From NCBI GenBank assembly GCA_950097015.1, contig CATNEN010000024.1, positions 2,051,501 to 2,115,500 on the forward strand: a stretch of 64,000 nucleotides of DNA, in the 5' to 3' direction. The notes beneath the pieces are model-generated. The model was given only the letters and a program-made list of their open reading frames with translations, was not told the DNA's origin and searched no databases. Both the position numbers and the translations under genes were made by a program. Source of the stretch: Macrostomum hystrix (taxonomy: Eukaryota > Platyhelminthes > Macrostomidae). Below are positions 44,639 to 53,654 of this stretch, piece by piece; positions within the stretch are counted from its first letter, which is position 1, and each line of letters opens with the position of its first letter.

Positions 44639-46973
44639 GATTGAGAAGTTCATGGAAGAACAGTATGACGCCAAGCGCTTCATTGTGCGGGAGCGTTTCC
44701 GGTTCTGGAGCGACATGCGGCGGAAACCGGGCGAGACGATCCAGGAGCTGGCTGCGAGAATCCGTCAGGACGCGACCACCTGCGATTTTTCTTCCATAAA
44801 AGACCCACTGGACGAGGCGCTGCGCACGCGTTTCATCTGCTCAGTGAAGAATGAAGCAGTTCTCAAGGCTTTGTTCAAATTAAAGGTGGAAGAACTCACG
44901 TTCGCCCGGGCTGTCGAGATCGCCATCGAGACAGAGGAAGCCGCCCGAGTCGCCAAGGAGACGGTTTACGGAGACAAATCCAACCCAGTAAACAAGGTCA
45001 AGCAGAAGTTTCGGCGACCTGGAGCCACTTCGGCGAAATCTCCGACAGATTCTACTGCTTCCAAGTCGACTACTGACTCTGCGTCTGGTTCGTGCTACCG
45101 CTGCGGAGCAAAGAACCACCGGGCAAACGATTGCCGATTCAAAGACGCTACCTGCCGGCACTGCCAAAAGGTGGGTCACCTGGAATCTGTCTGCCGTTCC
45201 AAGGCCAAAGGAACCTCTGCGGCAAAGTTCAAGAAGCCAGTAAAACAGGTCGAGGAGCACGTACTCGTACATGCTGTAGCTCGTACCGAGGGCGACCTGC
45301 CTAAGCTGGAAGTGCCGATCCACATCCAAGGCAAGACTCTCGCCATCGAGGTCGACACTGCGACGAACGGCAACTTCATCACAGAATCATTCTGGAGGAA
45401 GCTGGGAACGCCTCCGCTCGAAGTAGCGAAGTCACGCTACGAGTCCGCCAGCCGACACGATTTACCGGTGCTAGGCACATTCGTCGGGAAAACGGCATTG
45501 CCTGGTTCGACTATTGAGCACGACATCCAGTATATCGTCACACAGGTGCCTGGCCTAAATCTCCTTGGCCGGACCGCCACGAAGTTGCTGGGAATCTCTG
45601 TCGACAAGCTGCTCGGCTCTGCAAACACCAGTCTAGAAGTCAACGTGGTCTTTGACCACTTGTCGCCGGACGAGTTTCTTCAAAAGGCCTGCCGAGACCT
45701 TTGCGATGAATTCCCGGACCTGTTGAAGGACGAACTGGGTTGCCTCAAGGACTTCAAGCTCGAGTTGCAGTTCAACCCGGATGCAAAACCGGTGTTCCGG
45801 AAGGCTAGGCCTGTCCCCTTCGCCATCCGAGAGGAGCTCGAGCGCGCCTACGATGAGGGCATCAGGCGAGGCATCTGGGAGCCTACTGACTTCAACGACT
45901 ACGGGACACCCTTGGTCCCCGTGCGAAAGCCCTCTACCGGTTCCGAGCAGCCAAAACTGCGAGTCTGCGGAGACTACTCATGTACCATCAATCCGCAGCT
46001 GCAAGACAACCGTCACCCGCTGCCCCTTCCTGAGGAATTACTGCAGAAGCTTGGAGGCAGCTACTGCTTCTCCAAGGTTGATCTGGGTGACGCCTACAAC
46101 CATATCGAGCTGGGACCGGTGAGCCAGAAACGTCTGGCACTGAGCACCCACCGTGGAGTGCTCCTTCAGAAGCGACTAGCTTTCGGCCCGAAGTCTGCGG
46201 TTGGTGAGTTCCAGTTCATCATGGAAATGGTAGCCGGTGATGTGCCTGGCGTCGTCTTCTACCTGGACGACTACCTGGTCGGCGGCGCAACCGCTGGTGA
46301 ACATCTCGAGAACCTACGCCGGCTTTTCCAACGCCTCTCCGACAGGGGACTTCGTTGCCGACGGGAGAAGTGCAAATTCGCTATGCCCAGCATCGAATAC
46401 CTTGGCTATGTAATATCGAAAGAAGGTATCGCCAAGGGGACCAAGGTAGATGCAGTCCGCGAAATGCCTCCGCCAAAGGACGTGCCCAGCCTCCGGTCAT
46501 TCCTCGGCTCGGTCCAGTTCTACGCAAAGTTTCTGCCGCCAAGCATGGCCACGATCTCTGAGCCGCTGTACCGACTCACCAGGAAGGACGCACCATGGAC
46601 ATGGGGAGACGCGGAGCAGCGGGCCTTCGAACAGATCAAGGAGGAGCTCTCGTCAGACAACGTACTTGTCCACTACAATCCTGAGCTACCTCTCGGGCTC
46701 TCCTGTGACGCATCCAACGTCGGGATCGGCGCCGTCCTGTTCCATCGCTACCCGGATGGTAGCGAGCGGCCGATCGCCAACGCTTCAAAGTCTCTGACGG
46801 ATGCTCAGCGCCGCTATCCTCAGATTCAGAAGGAAGCGCTTTCAATCATCTTCGGCTTAAAGAAGTTCTTCCAACACTTGTTCAACCGAAAGTTCATCCT
46901 GGTCACGGACCATAAGCCGTTGATTTCGCTATTTGGGCCCGAAAAGGAGACACCTGTGATGGCAGCAAACTGA
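44586..46973 (+). pseudogene. Retrotransposon gag C-terminus, protease, RT and RNase H
   Basis: A 795-codon frame. Two CCHC zinc knuckles lie at about residues 170-203 (CYRCGAKNHRANDC, CRHCQKVGHLESVC). The protease site reads VDTATNG, where the family has D-T/S-G, so the conserved glycine is absent. The reverse transcriptase has VFYLDDYLVGG with the YLDD catalytic motif; RNase H has LSCDASNVGIGAVLF and TDHKPL. It ends at an in-frame TGA (46971-46973), after which the same frame continues into the integrase. Confidence 0.85.
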
Positions 46974-47925
46974 CTGGCTCGTTGGGCGAACCTGCTCCAC
47001 AATTTCACCTACGAAATCGAGTACCGCCAGACGAAGAGTCACGGAAATGCGGACGCCCTGAGTCGCCTGCCAGTCGGAGACGACCCAGACTTCGACGGGG
47101 AGGAGAGCACAGCCGACTTCGACATGGTCTGTGCGATCAAGGTCCTGAGCCTGCAGATCCGGCCGGCTGACGCCTCAGCCGTAGCCAAGGAATCATCGAG
47201 GGACCCAGTCATCTCCACCGCCATGCGCTACTGTCGAGAAGGTTGGCCGCCAATCGGACGAGACGAGGACGCTGAGCTGGCCCGCCTGCGGAAAGTCAAA
47301 GATTCGCTGTCCTGCTGCAACGGATGTCTTCTGCAGGGCTGTCGTCTTGTGATTCCTCAAAACCTTCGGAAGGAGGTGCTGAAAATCCTCCACCTCGGAC
47401 ACTTTGGAATGCAGAGGATGAAGCAGCTGGCTCGATCGGCAGTCTACTGGCCGAACATCGACGACGACGTCGAGCACCTGTGCCGCGGCTGCCATAGCTG
47501 CGCTGAGCACCAAAATCATCCGCCAAAGGCCGCCGTTCATCCGTGGATGATGCCTGAGAAGCCTTGGAGTCGTCTACATCTGGACCACGCAGTCAACTTC
47601 CTCGGCACCAACTGGCTTGTGCTCACGGACGCCTACTCAAGGTATCCGTGCATTCACCCGACACAATCCATGTCAACACGGGCTACGATCGAGCTTCTAG
47701 AAGAGGACTTCGCCCACTTCGGCTACCCTCACGCCATAGTCACAGACAACGCAGCGACATTCATGGCCGAAGAGTTTCAAGCATGGTGTCGCGAACACGG
47801 CTTTGCGCACCTCACAGGAGCTCCGTACCATCCAGCAACAAACGGAACGGCCGAACGACTGGTTCAGACTTTCAAGAAAGCCCTAAAGAAATCTAGCCTG
47901 TCACCGGCCAGCGCTACAGCAATTC
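46974..47925 (+). pseudogene. Retrotransposon integrase (after an in-frame stop)
   Basis: Same frame as the upstream RT. It contains the zinc-binding HHCC domain (LHLGHFGMQRM..., LCRGCHSC), and the DDE core: an aspartate in LHLDHAVNF, TDNAATF, and the glutamate of NGTAERLVQTFKK. Homology leaves this frame near 47910 and resumes in another (QYRRTPAVNGYSPSELLNGR at 47929 on), then shifts again near 48110. Confidence 0.8.
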
Positions 47926-48540
47926 CTGATGCAGTACCGACGGACTCCTGCTGTCAACGGCTACTCCCCGAGCGAACTCCTGAATGGTCGGCAGATCAGG
48001 ACGCAAATCGATACCCTAATGCCATCGCCAGCCCATCTCGCCCAGGAACGCCAAGTCAAGCAAGCCGAAGCGTCCAGAGCTCGACAAGAGGTGTCTCACA
48101 TCCGAAAAAAGCTACAACGTCGGAGACCCAGTCTACGCGCGCTACTATGGACCACGCCGCGAGAGGGAAGGCCGCTGGGTTCCGGCGGTGGTCACCAAGC
48201 GGCATGGCGGCCGCAGCTTCAATGTTAAGGTGGTCCCGAGCGGCCCGGTCTGGTGACGGCACATCGAACAGCTTCAGCCGCGACACGCATCAGCAGAAGA
48301 CAGCGATCCAGGATCGCTGCCCACTGAGCCTAATGAAGCGACTGGCCCCTCGACGCTACCGCCCTCCTCGGCGGTGACGCATCTGGGATCTCGACCTAGG
48401 CCTCCGGGTAGATGGGAACCGGAGCAAGTCCAGCATCTGCCGCCTTATGGACCGGCAAACCCTCGACGGTCAATGAGACTGCGCAAGCCTATTGTAAGAA
48501 TGGACATATGAACGTTTTCTGTCAGCTGTACTCACAGCTT

Positions 48541-48550
48541 GGTGGGGAGG
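48541..48550 (+). promoter_or_regulatory. Polypurine tract
   Basis: GGTGGGGAGG lies immediately upstream of the right LTR, in the expected position for plus-strand priming. Confidence 0.6.
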
Positions 48551-48879
48551 TGTTGAGACTGTTGTTGCTGTAATTCCCGGGAACTTTCCAGAATTTTCTA
48601 TTCTTTGTCGTAAGGCGTTAAGTCCATACTCTTTCCAGAATTTTCCCGCGTAGTCTATTTTTAGTAACTTTCTAGAAAGTTCTTCCCCACGCCTTTGGGC
48701 CAATAAATAAAGGCCCCCGACCTCTGCACTCATGCGTAATTCGTACGGCTATTTGATATAATATATCAAATATATACTCCTATTCGTCTGCCTGCCGAGT
48801 GCCGCCTCCTATCGGCGTGTTTTCCTTATTATTCTAACAAATCGGAATCTCCGTTGCGTCAGTCATTTAAGATACAACA
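48551..48879 (+). repeat. Right LTR
   Basis: 329 bp, nearly identical to the left LTR; differs by a missing 6-bp block (GGCCTA region), a 3-bp insertion in GCCGCC, and a few substitutions. Followed by the CACTT target duplication. Confidence 0.95.
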
Positions 48880-49348
48880 CACTTGTCACAACGCACTGGT
48901 TTATTTATAATTTTTTTTACAATACGTACTGATTTGAGTTTCCAGTCCTAGTCGGGTTACCATGAATGGGCTAGAGTTGCCCAGTCAATCACACAATCTG
49001 AATGACTCCCTTGCTTTTTAATTCTAATACAGCTTGGCTTTGTCTCAATAGGGAATGTATGAAATAAGTAAGACACTGTTTAATTCGCGAGTGAGCGCGG
49101 AACTCCGGTTATTTTGCTCCTCAAATTCTCCCTGTATTTAAATAATAAAGTTGGGGTGGCGTATCCCACTAAAACACGGAACTGTTTAAACAAAATGTAT
49201 ACGGTAAGATATTATTTCGCGCCAATTCAACTTTTAAAATATTTGATAATTATACGCTGCCTCAATTAAACAATGAATGAATGGTGTGCCTACATTAGTT
49301 GGCCGTATAAGTATCTTAACTATGTTATAGTTGTACCAATCGAAAATC

Positions 49349-49469
49349 ATGGATTTTACAAATATCTTTTGTCAGGCAGGCAACCAGTTTTACTACAAAG
49401 TAATTGCTGCTTTCGCACAAAAGAGCTGTGATTTTGAGCGATTTTGCTATAACTTGATACGAGCACAAG
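49349..49469 (+). CDS. Possible alternative first exon of the F-BAR gene
   Basis: An ATG frame reading MDFTNIFCQAGNQFYYKVIA then FERFCYNLIRAQ, which resembles an FCH first helix, followed by a GTACAA donor in phase 1. It could join an acceptor at 49516 (GATACAG|TC) in phase. That would place two FCH-like segments in a row, so it may be an alternative or duplicated exon, or chance. Confidence 0.35.
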
Positions 49470-49509
49470 GTACAAAAACATGCCCCATTATAATCTGGCT
49501 TAATTTCAG

Positions 49510-49628
49510 GATACAGTCAATCCTAATGTGTACAACTTTAACAAATTCAACTTTGATTTCTTGAAAAGCTTCACTGACTTCATAAAGCGTCGCTGTAAGA
49601 TAGAAGAGACTTATTGTAAGGACTTAAA
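49510..49628 (+). CDS. TRIP10: F-BAR gene exon 1/2 (FCH start)
   Basis: After TTAATTTCAG the exon reads DTVNPNVYNFNKFNFDFL then the FCH helix; donor GTAAGTTG; leaves in phase 2. An AUG supplied upstream would give a protein starting MD, as in vertebrate CIP4 (MDWGTELW). Confidence 0.7.
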
Positions 49629-52600
49629 GTAAGTTGATAAGCAATCGTTTGTCCGTTTGATAAGATGTACAGTTTACAAACTCTATCGCTACTGGTCACC
49701 GTTTCCGCTAGCAAACAAACTGAAAAATGCGACTTCATTCCAGAAAGCTCTGCCAGGAATTCCGTCCTAAAGACTATAATTCGAAGGACTACGTGCGGTA
49801 AGATTGCTGTGCTAATACTTAGTTGGAGTGTATTGCGAGTTTGTATTTATTCGACTTTTATAAATCTGATATTGTCTGCTCCCGAAACGTCAGATTCTCA
49901 GTTCAGTCTGCTTTTGACGCAGCCCTGACGGAGCTGAATGCGATGCTAGAGCAGCGGGACAAGCTGCTAACTCAGAAACTGCGCGAGATTCGAAAACAGC
50001 TACAAGAGGATCTGAGCAACCTGCGCTGCGAGAATGCGAAAGTGGAGCGCAAAATCACTGAGCAGACTCGCGCCCTGGAGGCCAGCCGAAAGCGGATGAT
50101 CTCAGCTCGCGGCACGTACCATCGGGTGCACGCAGAACTGGCAAAGGCGACAACGCCCGAGAACTTGGAGCAACGCAGGCAGCTGTGCTCAACAAGGCGC
50201 ACGGCCTACACTGGTGATGCTTCCGACTTGAGATCTTATGATAAACAAGTGCAAGGACTGCTTTATAGTAGTACTCAGTAGAATGCTGATATCTTGTTGC
50301 TCTTGCACGGTAGTTGGTTGCCACAGAGTCAAGTTAGTATGCGGCGGAAATATCATGGATCCGATAAATCCCAACTGCATCCAATCAATCCCAACTGCAT
50401 CCAATCAATCCCAACTGCATCCAATCAGTCCCAACTGCATCCAATCAATCCCAAATGCATCCAATCAATCCGAACTGCATTCAATCAATCCCAACTGCAT
50501 CCAATCAATCCCAACTGCATCCAATCAAACCCAACTGCATCCAATCAATCCCCACTGCATCAAATCAATCCCAACTGCATCCAATCAATCCCAACTGCAT
50601 CCAATCAATCCCAACTGCATCCAATCAATCCCCACTGCATCAAATCAATCCCAACTGCATCCAATCAATCCCAACTGCATCCAATCAATCCCAACTGCAT
50701 CTAATCAATCCCAAATGCATCTAATCAATCCGAACTGCATCCAATCAATCCCAACTGCATCCAATCAATCCCAACTGCATCCAATCAATCCCAACTGCAT
50801 CCAATCAATCCGAACTGCATCTAATCAATCCCAAATGCATCTAATCAATCCGGACTGCATTCAATCAATCCCAACTGCATCAAATCAATCCCAACTCCAT
50901 CCAATCAGTCCCAACTACATCTATTCAGTCCCAACTACATCCAATCAATTTGCTGGATTCTTCCTAATGAGCCAGTGAACCTGGCACGCTCCCAATACTT
51001 ACATCCGTGTAGCTTAGTCTATAAAACTTTCTTTTTGCAGAGGCACTCAATGAGTTCAACTGCCTGCAGCGGTCGCACTTTCGCTCCGACCTGCCGGAGC
51101 AGATCAACCGCCTGGAGATCGTGCAGCGCAACTTCTGCACCGTGTGCCGGATAGGCATGGAACGATGCGTCCGTGCAGAGCACGACGACCTGACCGCCCA
51201 GCTAGGCTCCGTGAACAGCATGACGGCTGCTGTTGGCCGCATTGACCCGCAGGCCGACGCCGAAGCCTTCCTGCGCGTCACCGCCTCTGGCAAAGCGCTG
51301 CCCGAAGCTGTGCCTATCGATGAGCCGACTCCCTTGGGCCCTAACAGTCCCAATGTCCCTGTGAGAGAAATTTCACGTAGTATCTGGGCTCTTTCTCCTT
51401 CTTTCGCCTGCCACTCGAGTTCTATTGAAAGCTTTATTGAATTTCAAGTTCGTAAAATAAAACTCTATTTCAGGCAGCCATTGCGCCTCCGGGGCCAGAG
51501 GAAAAGCAGAAAAAAGAGAGAGAGATGTGAGTCATGTCGTAGCGATGCCAATCCCCAGCCAAGCCAGCCAATCAGCACACCCCTGACAAGACACCAAATC
51601 AACACACCCCAGCTAAGCCAGCCAATCAACGAACTCCAAACAAGCCAGGCAATCAACACACCCCAGCCAAGCCACCCAATCAACACACCCCAGCCAAGCC
51701 ACCCAATCAACACACCCCAGCCAAGCCACCCAATCAACACACCCCAGTCAAGCCACCCAATCAACACACCCCAGCCAAGTCAGCCAATCAAGACACCCCA
51801 GCCAAGCCAGCCAATTAAGACACCCCAGCCAAGCCAGCCAATCAAGACACCCCAGCCAAGCCAATCTCGCCTTCAATTCCGAACAAATCGCGCAGAGGCG
51901 GCCTGAAGAAGCTGCTGGAGGCCTACAAAGCCAACCCGGCTCTTGGAGATGTTGCGCAAGTTGAATTGGAACTGCAGGAGGCTTTGCGCATGTCCGGCCA
52001 GCTCGAGATATCGTTACCCGGAGTGCAACAGCGGCGAGACTTTGTTGACGAGTTCCCTACCGACGACTATGCCTGTCTTGTCTACAACACAGTTGACGGC
52101 AAAGACGAGGCGGCGTCAGCGATTTCGCCAGCGGCCGCGTCAAAAGCAGCACCGGAGGCATCAGCTGCTTCAGCGGAAGCATCAACAATAGAGGCGTCGG
52201 CCAAGCCTTCTGGTGAGTCATTGAACCTTCAACAGATAAGTTGCAGTTGGGATTGATATGGTGCAGTTGGGATTGATATGGTGCAGTCGGTATTGATCTA
52301 GAGCAGTTGGTATTGATCTAGAGCAGTTGGTATTGATCTAGAGCAGTTGGTATTGATCTAGAGCAGTTGGGATTGGTCTAGAGCAGTCGGGATTGGTCTA
52401 GAGCAGTTGGTATTGATCTAGAGCAGTCGGAATCGATCTAGAGAAGTTGGGATTGACATGGTGCAGTTGGGATTGATCTAGAGCAGTTGGGATTGATCTA
52501 GAGCAGTTGGGATTGATCTAGAGCAGTTGGGATTGATCTAGAGCAGTTGTGATTGATCTAGAGCAGTTGGGATTGATCTAGAGCAGTTGGGATTGATCTA

Positions 52601-52913
52601 GAGCAGTTGGGATTGATCTAGAGCAGTTGGGATTGATCTAGAGCAGCTGGGATTGATCCAGTGCTTCCCCGTCACCTGGTCCACAGAGCCTCAGGCCTCC
52701 ACTTCAGCTGCTGTGGCAGACACCGGCTTCTTTGTCGCGGTGGTGCTTTACGACTTCCAGAACACGGGGCAGCCAGGCACCCTACCAGTGTCAGCTGGTG
52801 ACAGAGTCCGGGTTCTCCACACGGACACTGAGTGGACTCAGGTAACTCGCCTGGACAGCTCAGAGCGCGGCTACGTGCCCACGGCCTACATTTCTGAAGC
52901 TACAGCTGAGTAG
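49510..52913 (+). CDS. TRIP10: F-BAR/HR1/SH3 protein, CIP4/TRIP10-FNBP1 type
   Basis: CIP4-family proteins bend membrane with an F-BAR dimer, bind Cdc42-GTP through HR1, and recruit N-WASP or dynamin through SH3, coupling endocytosis to actin. Exons: 49510-49628, 49744-49797, 49894-50213, 51041-51360, 51474-51526, 51896-52212, 52687-52913; phases agree throughout (1410 bp). F-BAR: FLKSFTDFIKRRCKIEETYC, then a long coiled coil (ALTELNAMLEQRDKLLTQKL). HR1: LKKLLEAYKANPALGDVAQV. SH3: VAVVLYDFQNTGQPG, WTQV, GYVPTAYI near the C-terminus. About 470 aa, shorter than human (545-601). The first exon has no ATG but starts in phase 0 (GAT ACA), so a start from a spliced leader or the upstream candidate exon is needed. 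The symbol denotes the family; orthology among CIP4, FBP17 and TOCA-1 is unresolved. Confidence 0.82.
49744..49797 (+). CDS. TRIP10: F-BAR gene small exon
   Basis: 54 bp reading KLCQEFRPKDYNSKDYVR with flanking bases, between TTCATTCCAG and GTAAGATTG. It corresponds to the KKYLPKRP segment after the FCH helix. Duplicated in the inverted copy. Confidence 0.75.
49894..50213 (+). CDS. TRIP10: F-BAR gene main coiled-coil exon
   Basis: 320 bp after AACGTCAG, FSVQSAFDAALTELNAML through RRTAYT, donor GTGATGCTTC, phase 1 out. Forms the F-BAR alpha-helical core. A nearly identical inverted copy is at 59814-60132. Confidence 0.82.
50364..50949. repeat. Minisatellite, 20-bp unit, about 29 copies
   Basis: Unit CCAACTGCATCCAATCAATC in the intron after the main F-BAR exon. 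It shares 15 of 20 positions, in opposite orientation and with the same period, with the array at 52246-52662 of the same gene, and is repeated in the inverted copy at 59156. Confidence 0.97.
51041..51360 (+). CDS. TRIP10: F-BAR gene exon (F-BAR C-terminal helices)
   Basis: 320 bp, EALNEFNCLQRSHFRSDLPE to LGPNSPNVP, acceptor CTTTTTGCAG, donor GTGAGAG, phase 1 in and 0 out. Aligns with LQRFNRDQAHFYFSQMPQIF of CIP4. Confidence 0.88.
51474..51526 (+). CDS. TRIP10: F-BAR gene small linker exon
   Basis: 53 bp, AAIAPPGPEEKQKKEREM-like, between CTATTTCAG and GTGAGTC; phase 0 in, 2 out. Charged linker before HR1. Confidence 0.75.
51545..51866. repeat. Minisatellite, 27-bp unit, about 12 copies
   Basis: Unit contains ACACCCCAGCCAAGCCACCC and AATCAA. 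It fills the intron between the small linker exon and the HR1 exon, reaching within about 20-30 bases of each. Confidence 0.95.
51896..52212 (+). CDS. TRIP10: F-BAR gene HR1 exon
   Basis: 317 bp after CGCGCAG, GGLKKLLEAYKANPALGDVA then a QVELELQEALRMSGQLEI coiled coil and an alanine/serine-rich linker; donor GTGAGTCATT; phase 2 in, 1 out. Confidence 0.85.
52246..52662. repeat. Minisatellite, 20-bp unit, about 21 copies
   Basis: Unit AGCAGTTGGGATTGATCTAG between the HR1 and SH3 exons. The reverse complement shares CCAACTGC and ATCAATC with the array at 50364-50949. Confidence 0.97.
52687..52913 (+). CDS. TRIP10: F-BAR gene terminal SH3 exon
   Basis: 227 bp after GTCCACAG. SH3 signatures: ALYDF-like VVLYDFQ, EWTQV, GYVPTAYI; ends ATAE-stop at 52913. 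Confidence 0.93.
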
Positions 52914-53654
52914 GAATTGCGCGCTGGTAGACCAGCAGGGCTGTCCTAATGGAGTTAGGACATAAAGGAGTTAGTTTCTGAAAGTCTCCTATAGGGTAGC
53001 TCAGAAATTTTCTCAGAATGTTTCCATTTATATAATTTTCACGAATATTCATACACTAAGTTGCATTGCTGCATAAATTGCATACTGTTTTGCCAATAAT
53101 TTTTTCTTCTATTCAAGACATTAAATGGAACGAGAACAAACCTTTATCCATGACTTTATCAAATTTTAATCTTTATTTGTATTTTAGAGTATTTCAGAAT
53201 TAAACGGCCCATTCTGAACACACCCATACCAGAGTTTGCAACTAGCATTATTATTTCACACTCTTTCGAAGAGTTATTTCACACGTTTTTGTATCAGTTA
53301 AACTCATATTTAATATGCACCATAGTCATAAGAACTGACTTCAAGCACCAATGAACCTCATGCTTTTCCATCGATTTTTTTGCCTTCTGCTGTTTAACGC
53401 ACGATTCGTTATTAATTAAATAGAAACCTTTTTTGTTATTCAGTTTTTTTATTAGTTTTTGATCGGAATATTCGAGCATCGAATCCAACAAGACAGGCTT
53501 ATTTTTGTATCGTGAAATTAAATCTTAATCTGCAGGGGATTAAGGTCGCTAAAGCATCACTTGGCGAAGAAAAGCAGCGAAAAAACTCAGTTTGAACGTA
53601 AATGTTGTGTACGCTAACAACGCGCAATAGCGAGTACTCGCAAAGAACATAAAC
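52914..53654. other. Intergenic, 3' of the F-BAR gene
   Basis: AT-rich DNA holding the presumed 3' UTR; no canonical AATAAA or other feature recognised before the 30-bp array. Confidence 0.5.

Larger units (their letters stand above)
43830..48879 (+). mobile_element. Ty3/gypsy LTR retrotransposon, full length but broken
   Basis: LTRs of 332 bp (43830-44161) and 329 bp (48551-48879), both TG...CA, are flanked by a perfect 5-bp target duplication CACTT (43825-43829 and 48880-48884). The internal region reads gag, zinc knuckles, protease, RT, RNase H and integrase, in that order, which is the Ty3/gypsy arrangement; no envelope-like gene is visible. Breaks: a frameshift in gag near 44560, an in-frame stop at 46971-46973 after RNase H, a frameshift near 47910 after the integrase core, and another near 48110. 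By eye the LTRs differ by about four clear substitutions and a few small indels, so the insertion is fairly young but no longer autonomous. Confidence 0.95.

Noticed and set aside
51121-51906. 261-aa frame continuing from the F-BAR exon through the 27-bp array
   Set aside because: It reads through a good GTGAGAG donor and enters the next exon out of frame; the spliced model restores HR1 and SH3 homology.
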